From Limisphaerales bacterium (GTDB lineage: Bacteria; Verrucomicrobiota; Verrucomicrobiia; Limisphaerales; UBA11358), in contig DMQW01000162.1 of the NCBI GenBank assembly GCA_003455565.1, positions 1 to 10,828 of the forward strand: a DNA stretch of 10,828 nt. Reading direction: 5' to 3'. Within the stretch, counting starts at the first letter, position 1. Each line of letters begins with the position of its first letter. The notes under the pieces are model-generated. The model saw only the letters and a list, made by a program, of their open reading frames with translations. It made no database searches and was not told the origin of the DNA. This document shows positions 1 to 7,320 of the stretch, in pieces. The position numbers and the translations under genes are program-made.

Positions 1-2700
1 GAACCAATCAGCGACGGGCGCAAAGCATATAAGATTCATGTTCCGTTAATTGCGCTTGCCAAACTTGCAACAAGCGCGCCCCAAGAAGTAACAGCCATCT
101 TGGTCAAACTTAAACTTCCTGACAATTCACGGGTTGGCGACCAAATCATTCACTGCATGGCAAACATTCGCGATCCTGCGTGCGTCAAGCAGTTGCGGCC
201 TGTGATTGAACAATTAAACGAAAATTCGTCCCGCACAAGCTGGCTTCAGATAGAGGGGCTTCTTAAATCTTGGGTGGAATTGAAAATGTTTTCAGAGGTT
301 TTTGCCGTCATCCGGGGCTATTTGAACAGGGCGATTGATTCTTCATCCAATCAGTTTTCGGATGATTTCAGTGTTTGGCAAACGAAACAATTAGACGAAC
401 AATATTTGACACCTTTGACGGAGGGATTTCCATTCGAGGTTGCCACGTTGATGTTTCAAGCGCTTTCCAAGTGGGCAGGCTTGGAGCGGCGAAAATATAG
501 TCCTTCCGAAATTAGCGATGATGCCCCGTATTCTTACTTTCAGGAAGATTTCAAAAGTGCGCCGGCGAGCCACCGAGGAATCGAAAGCACGCTGGCTTTT
601 CGCGTTTATTCCGCAGCAGAACAAATTTATCGCCGAGGTAACGCTTCGAGAATTGATGATGTTGATAAACTCCTTCGTTCAAATCCGTGGCAGCTTTTTC
701 GGCGAGTGCGCTGGCAGCTTTACGCGGATTTTCCGATGACCACTTTAGAGCACGCTCGCGCCGAGGCTCTCCAACGAATTCCTTTTCTGAATGAATTCGA
801 TTACAGTCGTGGCAGTCACGATTACGAATTTGCCCAACTTTTATTTGCTCATGTTAAGCAACACGGGAACGCCTTTCTTTCTACGAATGAAGTTGAGCAA
901 TTTGCCAGCACCGTGTGGAAAGGTCCGATTGATAAAGAGGGAAATCTTCTTGAAGGCAACAACGACTTCTTTTACCGAAAGCAACTGTGGCCAATTGCCT
1001 CGCTTCTTCGAGGAGAACAACTCGCTGCTTACCGGAATCTCGTTCCTGATGATGACAAGATTCGCATTGAGAACTTCAAGCCGCATAGTTTTGGCGGTGT
1101 TTCAGGCGGCTTTGTTGTCAGCGAAGCGCCTCCCGAAGCTGACGCCATGGAGTCAATGACTGATGACCAACTTTGGAATTTTCTCAACACTTGGCAGCCT
1201 GCGGTAAGCTATCCAACATCAGAGCGCTGGGTTCAGCAAGATGTCTTTGCCTTGGGAACAAAATTTGCCGCGACGGTCGAAAAGCAACCAGAACGATTTA
1301 ATCCAGCAACCAAGTGGTGGGAAAATATCAATCGGCCTGAAATTCTTAACAAGCTTCTTGATCGCGCAGCCGACCGCATTGCAAAAAAACAGAACGACGA
1401 TAAAACTCCCAAGGTCACGCCCACTGAAATGGATTGGGGAAATTGGCTGGGAATCACGAAATGGATGGTGAGTCAACCGTGGTCGCGTGACGTTGCGGCG
1501 AGGTTTCTTGGTAAAGCATCGGGGTCAGACCAAAACATCCCAGATTGTTATTTTCTAGAGTTTCCAGAATTGTTGCGCCGTCTCATTGAGGAAGTTGATT
1601 CCCGGTTAGTGGGCGATAAAAATTCATTCAATGATTGGCTCACAACGGCAATAAACTCAATTCGTGGAGAAGCAATCGAAGCGTTGCTCAACCTAGCCTT
1701 GCGCCAAAAAAATGCAGACAAGGAAATCGAGCCGTGGATTTTCAAACTGATTCGCGCTCGTCTCGAAATGCCAGAAGAATCACCGGCGATCTTTGCTTTG
1801 CTTGGAGCGAAACTCCGTTTTGCAATTCACCTGTTCAGGCCAAAACTTGAAGAATCACCGAGCTTATTATTTCCTTCCGATAGACCAGCGCATCGCTCGG
1901 CTGCCATCACGGCGCACTTTAAGTATGACCAGCCGTGGAATGTGATTATCGAAATATTCCCCAAATTTATAAGCATTGCTCTCGACACGCTGGAAGCGAT
2001 GCGAACGGAAACCAAAGACGATGAGGCAAAGCAAAACCGAAGGGACTTTGGCTCGCAACTCGGAACTCATATTGCGTGTTATTACTGGAATGGGTCGTTT
2101 GCAAGCGATACAGAAGGTGAAGCCGCGCTTGATCGTTTCTTTGCGTTGGCTTCTAAAAGCACTCGCGCTACTTTGATCAACCAAATTGCATGGATTTGGG
2201 AGAAACATGGCGATGAGCCGCGTGATGAAAAAGTCATGCACAAGGTAATGCGTATTTGGGAACGACGATATGCTCAAATTGAAAACAAACTAAAGGCCGG
2301 CAACACGTCAGCTTCGGAATACGACGGAGAACTTGCCGAATCAATTGATTGGTTAAACTGTGAGTGCCTTCCGTTTGATTGGCGCTTTAATCACGCCAAG
2401 TCAGCGCTTGAACGACTCAAAAAAGCCCCACGTGCTTATCGTTTGCTGAAGGCAATAACCGAATTTAGCGTTTTGCCTGGTCGTTTAAAAGCTATGCTGG
2501 AATTGTTGCGCGCGCTCTTGAAAAGGCAAAGCGACGAGCTAAAATGGTCAATCCAATTCAAAGAACTCGCACCAGTCGTTTCGCTAGGTCTAGCGAGCGA
2601 TAAGCCAACTACAAAGAAACTTGCCGAGGAGTGCAAAGACTTGCTCCTCAAAATGGGTTTTTCTGATTTTCGAAATCTCGGAAATGAAAATGGAAAATAA
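1..2700 (+). CDS. Large helical protein of unknown function, 5'-partial; possible C-terminal half of a defence-type NTPase
   Basis: Frame 1 is open from base 1 to a TAA at 2698-2700, giving 899 residues. No start is needed inside the window: the reading continues upstream of the TTG at 100, so the gene begins outside. The product has no signal peptide, no membrane segment and no Walker motifs in the visible part. It is charged, rich in Trp and Leu, and reads as repeated amphipathic helices. Patches such as NPWQLFRRVRWQLYADFP (about residues 225-242), a short SGG linker near 375, and a following block with LWNFLNTWQP and VEKQPERF resemble, from memory, the C-terminal helical half of very large bacterial proteins that carry an ATPase or other effector domain in front. 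A defence role is inference only. Codons are more A+T-rich than in the downstream glycosidases, which fits separate acquisition. A perfect hairpin lies 18 bases past the stop. The coding call is firm; the function is not recognised. Confidence 0.88.
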   Translation, partial: EPISDGRKAYKIHVPLIALAKLATSAPQEVTAILVKLKLPDNSRVGDQIIHCMANIRDPACVKQLRPVIEQLNENSSRTSWLQIEGLLKSWVELKMFSEVFAVIRGYLNRAIDSSSNQFSDDFSVWQTKQLDEQYLTPLTEGFPFEVATLMFQALSKWAGLERRKYSPSEISDDAPYSYFQEDFKSAPASHRGIESTLAFRVYSAAEQIYRRGNASRIDDVDKLLRSNPWQLFRRVRWQLYADFPMTTLEHARAEALQRIPFLNEFDYSRGSHDYEFAQLLFAHVKQHGNAFLSTNEVEQFASTVWKGPIDKEGNLLEGNNDFFYRKQLWPIASLLRGEQLAAYRNLVPDDDKIRIENFKPHSFGGVSGGFVVSEAPPEADAMESMTDDQLWNFLNTWQPAVSYPTSERWVQQDVFALGTKFAATVEKQPERFNPATKWWENINRPEILNKLLDRAADRIAKKQNDDKTPKVTPTEMDWGNWLGITKWMVSQPWSRDVAARFLGKASGSDQNIPDCYFLEFPELLRRLIEEVDSRLVGDKNSFNDWLTTAINSIRGEAIEALLNLALRQKNADKEIEPWIFKLIRARLEMPEESPAIFALLGAKLRFAIHLFRPKLEESPSLLFPSDRPAHRSAAITAHFKYDQPWNVIIEIFPKFISIALDTLEAMRTETKDDEAKQNRRDFGSQLGTHIACYYWNGSFASDTEGEAALDRFFALASKSTRATLINQIAWIWEKHGDEPRDEKVMHKVMRIWERRYAQIENKLKAGNTSASEYDGELAESIDWLNCECLPFDWRFNHAKSALERLKKAPRAYRLLKAITEFSVLPGRLKAMLELLRALLKRQSDELKWSIQFKELAPVVSLGLASDKPTTKKLAEECKDLLLKMGFSDFRNLGNENGK

Positions 2701-2718
2701 TTTTGCTCTTCACCCCGG

Positions 2719-2745
2719 CCCTCTCCTCGTTCGGCGAGGAGAGGG
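2719..2745 (+). terminator. Perfect 11-bp stem-loop after the large gene; terminator-like or repeat element
   Basis: The arms at 2719-2729 and 2735-2745 (CCCTCTCCTCG and its exact complement) enclose a five-base loop, TTCGG. The hairpin begins 18 bases after the stop of the large gene. The following bases, AGAATTATTTTG, form only a weak T tract, so termination is plausible but not classical. Pyrimidine-rich arms of this kind with a short loop also occur as dispersed intergenic repeats in PVC genomes, as far as I recall, so this may be a mobile or dispersed repeat that doubles as a transcript end. Confidence 0.6.
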
Positions 2746-2768
2746 AGAATTATTTTGTGGGACGATTT

Positions 2769-2799
2769 CCTAGGGTAGTTCGTTCCTCACAACCCTAGG
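2769..2799. repeat. CCTAGGG/CCCTAGG palindrome with internal GTAG, REP-like
   Basis: CCTAGGGT at 2769-2776 pairs with ACCCTAGG at 2792-2799, an 8-bp stem around a 15-base loop. The tetranucleotide GTAG lies at 2775-2778, at the inner edge of the left arm. GTAG next to an imperfect hairpin is the known signature of REP sequences processed by REP-associated tyrosine transposases in enterobacteria. A remnant of such a transposase lies about 400 bp downstream. Outer-arm palindromes of this general form are, from memory, common in Planctomycetes and Verrucomicrobia spacers. That this copy is a REP substrate is inference. Confidence 0.5.
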
Positions 2800-2808
2800 C
2801 TAATTTCC

Positions 2809-2854
2809 GTAGCGCCTTCAGCGCATTCAGTCACGGCTGCGCGGCAACGCAGCC
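2809..2854. repeat. Second GTAG motif with two small hairpins, REP-like
   Basis: GTAG at 2809-2812 runs straight into a short hairpin, GCGC (2812-2815) with GCGC (2821-2824) around a CTTCA loop. Ten bases further, GGCTGCG (2835-2841) pairs perfectly with CGCAGCC (2848-2854) around the loop CGGCAA. The two hairpins together with the upstream CCTAGGG palindrome make a compact cluster of structured elements in a spacer with no gene. The GTAG-then-hairpin order repeats the arrangement seen at 2775. The stems are directly visible; the assignment to REP is inferred from the nearby transposase remnant. Confidence 0.45.
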
Positions 2855-2870
2855 CTGCCAAGCATGAAAT

Positions 2871-2900
2871 CAATTCGCGGCAATTCGTGAAATTCGTGTC
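2871..2900 (+). repeat. Three tandem AATTCG-containing decamers
   Basis: Three near-identical units follow one another: CAATTCGCGG (2871-2880), CAATTCGTGA (2881-2890) and AATTCGTGTC (2891-2900). The shared AATTCG core recurs at 2872, 2882 and 2891, that is, with spacings of 10 and 9 bases, close to one helical turn. The array lies about 110 bases upstream of the aldo/keto reductase start. It could be a clustered binding site, or simply slippage-derived repeat sequence; AATTCGTG phrases are, from memory, common in spacers of this group. Confidence 0.45.
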
Positions 2901-2993
2901 AAAAAGTTTTCGCATGTTTCGCAGTTCACTTCATCCGCTTTCGGCGCGACAAGTCAGCGGAGTTGAAGTAAGTTCGCTCCAATATTTAACTGC

Positions 2994-3001
2994 AAGAAAG
3001 G
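2994..3001 (+). promoter_or_regulatory. Ribosome binding site of the aldo/keto reductase remnant
   Basis: AAGAAAGG lies eight bases before the ATG at 3010, a good Shine-Dalgarno match and the clearest one in the window. It decides the start of the chimeric reading frame in favour of 3010 over the in-frame GTG at 2887: the residues before the ATG match nothing in the reductase family, whereas the family's N-terminal strand begins right after it. Confidence 0.6.
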
Positions 3002-3009
3002 TTTCAATC

Positions 3010-3174
3010 ATGCAAAAGCGCAAACTAGGCAATCTGGAAGTCTCGGCCATCGGGCTGGGCTGCATGAGCATGAGCTTCGGTTACGGCCCGGCGGGTGACC
3101 AGCAGGAGATGATTTCCCTGATCCGGTCGGCGGTCGAGCAGGGCGTCACGTTCTTCGACACCGCCGAGGTCTAT
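3010..3174 (+). pseudogene. Aldo/keto reductase, N-terminal 55 codons only
   Basis: Residues 1-55 match the start of NADPH-dependent aldo/keto reductases of the type that begins with the strand KRKLGNLEVSAIGLGCMSMS, followed by a helix and the FFDTAEVY motif. The family is a TIM barrel of about 320 residues with a catalytic Asp-Tyr-Lys-His tetrad. Here Asp50 and Tyr55 of the tetrad are present, while Lys, His and the whole NADPH-binding C-terminal half are gone. Homology stops abruptly after Tyr55, where the expected Gly-Pro is replaced by transposase sequence in the same frame. The ribosome binding site and start remain intact, so a chimeric 173-residue peptide could still be translated from 3010 to the TGA at 3529. 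It cannot be a working reductase. The truncation is either a real deletion junction or an assembly chimera. Confidence 0.8.
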
Positions 3175-3792
3175 CTGCGGACGGCCTGCGACTATGTGCA
3201 TCTGAATCCCGTGCGGGCGAAGCTGTTGTGCGCCGAACAATCGTTGCGGGATTATGTGTGGAGCAGTTGGCCGGAGTATCTGAAACCACCGGCCCAACGT
3301 CCGCGCTGGCTGCGGGTGGACCGGCTGCTGGGCGAACTGCATATTCCTAAAGACAGCCCCGCTGGGCGGGAAGAGCTGGAAAATTATCTGGAATGCCGCC
3401 GGGCGCAGGAGGAGGGTGATGAATTATCAAGCATCCGGTGCGGCTGGTGTCTGGGCGGCGAAACGTTCCGGCAGGAATTGCTGGCGCAGGCGCACGCGCG
3501 GGCGGGAGAAAATCATCACGCCCAGACGTGACGGGAAACGGCGGAAGAAAAGGCGCGTCGGATTTTGCAGGAAGAACTGGACAAGCTGGGTTGGACGGTG
3601 AAAGACTTGGCGGCACGTTCCAAGGGTGATGTCCGTAAGGTGCGGCTGGCGGGGCGGCTGCGGACGGAGACGAGCGTGGCTTGGAAATGGATTAGCGCCG
3701 AGTTGCACCTGGGAACTTGGACGCACGCAGCCAGCCAAGTTGCAAAACTAAAAACCGAACCCAAGGAACAAAATGAATTCAGGCTGGAATAA
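3175..3792 (+). pseudogene. REP-associated tyrosine transposase (Y1/HUH family), C-terminal remnant with internal stop
   Basis: Immediately after the reductase part, the frame reads CDYVHLNPVRAKLL, then YVWSSWPEYLK and WLRVDRLLGE. These are hallmarks of the C-terminal half of Y1 transposases of the REP-associated (RAYT/TnpA_REP) group. The Tyr codon at 3193-3195 corresponds to the nucleophile that cuts single-stranded DNA. The N-terminal half, including the HUH metal-binding motif, is missing. Further on, GWCLGGETFRQELLAQ and, after a TGA at 3529-3531, KARRILQEELDKLGW, KGDVRKVRLAGRLR and LHLGTWTH continue the long C-terminal extension that I recall from Verrucomicrobia members. Both sides of the TGA are in the same frame, so this is a nonsense interruption without net frameshift. 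The frame finally ends at TAA 3790-3792. It is dead twice over: 5' deletion and internal stop. Palindromes with GTAG upstream may be related substrates. Confidence 0.82.
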
Positions 3793-3862
3793 AATTAGGA
3801 CTGACCCATTTATGAACGATCAACATCAGGCTGCTCGTTTATGCCAAAACTCGGTGCTGCTA

Positions 3863-3883
3863 GGCTGGCACATATGACCAGCC
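3863..3883. promoter_or_regulatory. Operator-like inverted repeat upstream of the glycosidase operon
   Basis: GGCTGG (3863-3868) and its complement CCAGCC (3878-3883) flank a nine-base centre that contains CATATG (3871-3876), itself a palindrome. The dyad sits 80 bases before the start of the first glycosidase gene, within the only spacer in front of the operon. Its size and position suit a dimeric regulator such as a LacI, GntR or AraC type, but no regulator gene is in the window. It is followed by no T tract and so is not a convincing terminator. It could also belong to the transposase remnant. Confidence 0.3.
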
Positions 3884-3963
3884 AACCGGCATTCAATTCA
3901 ATTCGCGCCCGCTCTGTCAGACAAAGTTTCATGCAAAATCAAACGGCGCCGTAAATTTTCATC

Positions 3964-6900
3964 ATGGAAAAATCACAACAGTTCAAATGCAAAATCGCAG
4001 GGAGCCTGGCGTGCCTCGTTCTACTCTTTTTTGTCAATTCGGCCTCGGCGCAACTGACCGTCACGGGGGCCGACCAGATGGGGGCCGTGCCGCTCACCCC
4101 CACTTGGGCTGCGGCCTCGGGCAGCTTGATTTCCGGACTGGTTTCGACTGTTGCCAATGGTAATTTCGGGGAATATACCGGCGCGAATGCCAACAATTTG
4201 ACGAAGCCGGGTGTTCCTCTCACCATCTACGCATATAGCAGCCCCCAAGCCACGAATCTTGAAGTGTGCGGGAACGACGGCACGGCTGGAAGGGTGCTCG
4301 TTTACACGCTGCCAGCTTCCACCTACGGATATGACCTCACCAATATTACAGTTTACGGCGGGTGGCAGGATAATGGCCGCGACGCCCAAGCTTACACTGT
4401 TTATTATTCCACGGTGGCAAACCCGGGAAGTTTCATTCTGTTGACCCAAGTCAATTATAGCCCTTCTGGGGTTCCCAGCGGCACAGCGTCAGCCAACCGG
4501 GTAATGATTAAAGATTCGTCGGGTGCGGCGATTGCCAGGAACGTCACCGCTCTGAAATTTGATTTTACCACTCCGCCCTCGGAAAATAGTGCGGTTGGCT
4601 ACACTGCCATCACGGTGGCGGGAGTGGCGGCAACAACTGACGGCTTCAACTTCACGCAGAAAGCCTTCGACTCCTCCCGAAGCAAGTTGAGTCTGGCTTG
4701 GAAATCCCAATTCGGCCAAAGCCACCAGGTCATTCATTCGCCGACGCTCACTGGTCCGTGGACGCCGGTGGGAGGAATGATCCTTGCCGACGACACAGTG
4801 GCTGCTGCGGTCGTGGACACAACGAATGCCGGGGATTTCTTCAGGGTTAAACAACTGAGCATTGCGGAATTCGGAACCGGACAGCCACAGGTCATCCTGA
4901 ATCCCACAAATCGAACCGTCACCATGGCAAACGGCAAAGGCGATTTGCAGATCCGTCTGAGCTATGCGGGATGCTGTATGCTCGACCATGTGCGGGTTCA
5001 CGGCAACGAAGTAGTTGCTGCTCAGACCGGTGTCTCCACGGGAATCGAGGTTAATGGAAACTGGGTCACGACCCGAAGTCTGGCCGTGGCCCCTCATGTC
5101 AGCGTGGCTGGCAACATGGTCACCATTGACAATATCCAGTTCGCGACCGGAGGAGTTGCGGTTAACGAAACCTGGCAGTTTCAAGTCACGTCGAACAACG
5201 TCCAGTGGAGCATCTCGCGTAATTACCTGAGTGGTGGCACGGTAAACGACACCTATTTTCCCGGGTGGGATTTCACCAGCGCTGGGACTTGGACGGCGGG
5301 TATCCTTGACACGGGCGGCGTTGCTTGGATGCGCTATTTGGCCAGTCTCTCTTCCTATGGAGCGCACGCCGGCGGGGTCACCTTCTGGAAAGACGACACT
5401 TGCCTGAAGATTACCCCCAACCCTGTGAGCGGACAGTTCCTGGCGTCCCGCTTTTCCCAACAGCCGTCGGGAATCCTTTCGTTCGCCCAATCTGTCAGCA
5501 GCCAACCCCTCGCTACCCAGCATTTGTTGCATCGGAGCATATCAGGTTTCGACGTATGGGCTCCCTTCCAAGTCACACCTGGAACCGTGCAAACGACCAT
5601 CACCCTGGAAACACCGAACCCCGCCGACCTCCGGTATCGTGGCTCCTTCAATGGAATTGATGGCGAAGCAGTCGGCGACGTTCTGGATACGATTGCGAGA
5701 TATGGTGTCGTTGACCAGCAGATCATAGGAGGCAATGGCTGGCTGTCAGGGTTTGTCTGTCTTCACGAACCCTTTTTTGCCGAAATGGCTCTGGCCATTG
5801 CGGACCCGAATTACACGGGCAATCTGGCGACGAGTCTCGATGCGTGGCGCGACCATGCGCTGCAGGTGAGCGGGCGCGTGTATTCCCGCTGGCACCATGA
5901 CACCAGCGACAACATGGTTCCCGGGACCTACGATCCGGCGACAGGTTACTACGAGTGCGGATGGGGCTATCTGCTGGATTCGAACTCTGACTATCCCATC
6001 AATGTTGCCGAAGAATTCGATCTCAACGGCGACCTTGCCTGGTTGCAATCGCAAAAAGAACCGTGTGAGCGGGCGCTCAACTGGCTGCTCAATCGCGACA
6101 GCAACGGGAATGGCCTGGTGGAAATGATCTCCGAGAACCACACCGAAGGAAAATCCAGCGATTGGATTGACGTCGTCTGGGCCTCGTGGGAGAACGCCTT
6201 CGTCAATGCGAAGCTATACAACGCCCTGACCCTTTGGGGCGAACGCGAGGACATCTTGGGCGACTCCATTAAAGCCGCTCAATACCGCGCCGCTGCCGAC
6301 CATCTGAAGCAATCATTTATCAAACCGCTCAATCAGGGGGGATTCTGGGATTCGACCAACGGCTGGTTCGCCTATTGGCGGGACAAGGACGGCAGTATTC
6401 ATGGCAACAATCTGGTCACCCCCGTGAACTTCGCTGCCGTGGCCTATGGCCTCTGCACCAGCAACCAGCAGCAACGTATTTTGGATGGAATTCAAACTAG
6501 AATGGCTCAGGAAAATCTGTTCCATTGGCCAATTTGTTTCCTGCCGTTCGCTTCCGACGAAGGTGGTGCGGGAGCGAATTTCCCCAGCTATGAAAATGGC
6601 GACATCTTCCTTTCATGGGGCGAATTGGCGGTCCGCGCTTACTCGCAATACAACCCTCCTATTGCTGTCTCTTACATTAACCGCCTTCTCACCCAGTATC
6701 GCAATGATGGGCTTTCATATCAGAGATACCTTCGAGTTAGCCAGGCGGGCGCTGGTGATGACATTCTAGCGGGTAATTCCATGACGGTCGTCGGGCTTTA
6801 CCGAGACATCTATGGGATTCGTCCCCAGTGGAACCGGTTGGTGCTGGATCCTCATCTGACGCCCGAACTCGCCGGAACCCAGTTGAGCTATCCCCTCCGA

Positions 6901-7320
6901 GGTCAAACCTATGCCCTCACCCTGAATGCCGCAACGGCGACTGGAGCGGTCAGCAATTTTACGGTCACGGCCGCCACCCCATTCGCTCTCAATGCCACGT
7001 CTAATCAGGTTTCGTTTTGGCCGGGTTCATCCGACGGAACGTCGCTCAAGATTGATCGGCAGGCAGGCACATCGGTGCAGATCCAAATGCTCACATGGAA
7101 CGGCAGCCCCGAGGACACCTGCAGTTGGACCGAATCCTCACCAACCGCCCAGTCTCTTTCCCACTCAATGTCCGGCCTCAACCCCAGCCATTCGTATTCA
7201 TTAAGCGTCGATGGCAGCTTCGTTCAGTTGATTGCTGCGGACCTTGCGGGAAAACTCACTTTCCAGCGGGTTGCAACCGCAGGTGTGTCCGCCACGATTT
7301 CACTGAAACTCACCCCGTAA
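3964..7320 (+). CDS. Secreted multidomain six-hairpin glycosidase, family uncertain
   Basis: This is a 1118-residue exported protein. Residues 1-29 form a Sec signal peptide: Lys-containing start, hydrophobic stretch at 11-24, and SASA before Gln30. Residues about 30-225 are a beta-rich module with GYDLTNITVYGGWQDNGR, typical of exported Verrucomicrobia proteins. About 226-297 is a small beta domain with the FFRVKQ end seen in their repeat modules. About 300-550 is a beta-sandwich of the kind that precedes (alpha/alpha)6 glycosidases. Residues 555-960 look like the catalytic barrel, with DWID at 733-736 followed by a helix ending AKLYNAL, and YENG at 876-879. These patterns recall glycogen-debranching/GH63-like enzymes, where the Asp of the first motif is a catalytic acid candidate. 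A beta domain closes the protein. No Shine-Dalgarno is evident; the start is fixed by the signal peptide. It leads an operon with the rhamnosidase, so a rhamnose-containing glycan is a likely substrate. Family and linkage specificity cannot be settled here. Confidence 0.85.
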   Translation: MEKSQQFKCKIAGSLACLVLLFFVNSASAQLTVTGADQMGAVPLTPTWAAASGSLISGLVSTVANGNFGEYTGANANNLTKPGVPLTIYAYSSPQATNLEVCGNDGTAGRVLVYTLPASTYGYDLTNITVYGGWQDNGRDAQAYTVYYSTVANPGSFILLTQVNYSPSGVPSGTASANRVMIKDSSGAAIARNVTALKFDFTTPPSENSAVGYTAITVAGVAATTDGFNFTQKAFDSSRSKLSLAWKSQFGQSHQVIHSPTLTGPWTPVGGMILADDTVAAAVVDTTNAGDFFRVKQLSIAEFGTGQPQVILNPTNRTVTMANGKGDLQIRLSYAGCCMLDHVRVHGNEVVAAQTGVSTGIEVNGNWVTTRSLAVAPHVSVAGNMVTIDNIQFATGGVAVNETWQFQVTSNNVQWSISRNYLSGGTVNDTYFPGWDFTSAGTWTAGILDTGGVAWMRYLASLSSYGAHAGGVTFWKDDTCLKITPNPVSGQFLASRFSQQPSGILSFAQSVSSQPLATQHLLHRSISGFDVWAPFQVTPGTVQTTITLETPNPADLRYRGSFNGIDGEAVGDVLDTIARYGVVDQQIIGGNGWLSGFVCLHEPFFAEMALAIADPNYTGNLATSLDAWRDHALQVSGRVYSRWHHDTSDNMVPGTYDPATGYYECGWGYLLDSNSDYPINVAEEFDLNGDLAWLQSQKEPCERALNWLLNRDSNGNGLVEMISENHTEGKSSDWIDVVWASWENAFVNAKLYNALTLWGEREDILGDSIKAAQYRAAADHLKQSFIKPLNQGGFWDSTNGWFAYWRDKDGSIHGNNLVTPVNFAAVAYGLCTSNQQQRILDGIQTRMAQENLFHWPICFLPFASDEGGAGANFPSYENGDIFLSWGELAVRAYSQYNPPIAVSYINRLLTQYRNDGLSYQRYLRVSQAGAGDDILAGNSMTVVGLYRDIYGIRPQWNRLVLDPHLTPELAGTQLSYPLRGQTYALTLNAATATGAVSNFTVTAATPFALNATSNQVSFWPGSSDGTSLKIDRQAGTSVQIQMLTWNGSPEDTCSWTESSPTAQSLSHSMSGLNPSHSYSLSVDGSFVQLIAADLAGKLTFQRVATAGVSATISLKLTP

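Noticed and set aside
100..102. TTG as the start of the large gene
   Set aside because: The same frame is open to base 1 with protein-like sequence, so the true start is upstream of the window.
2887..2889. GTG as the start of the reductase-transposase frame
   Set aside because: The 41 extra residues match nothing in the reductase family, and a good ribosome binding site points to ATG 3010.
2963..2988. Promoter with TTGAAG and TATTTA before the reductase remnant
   Set aside because: The spacing is only about 14 bases and promoter consensus for this group is not known to me, so it is too weak to annotate.
4006..4014. Lipobox-like SLAC in the leader of the first glycosidase
   Set aside because: The hydrophobic core continues after Cys17 and a standard SASA cleavage site follows, so a lipoprotein is unlikely.
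4489..5532. Long open frame on the - strand inside the first glycosidase
   Set aside because: It has no recognisable domain and lies opposite a frame with a clear signal peptide and glycosidase structure; it is a codon-bias shadow.
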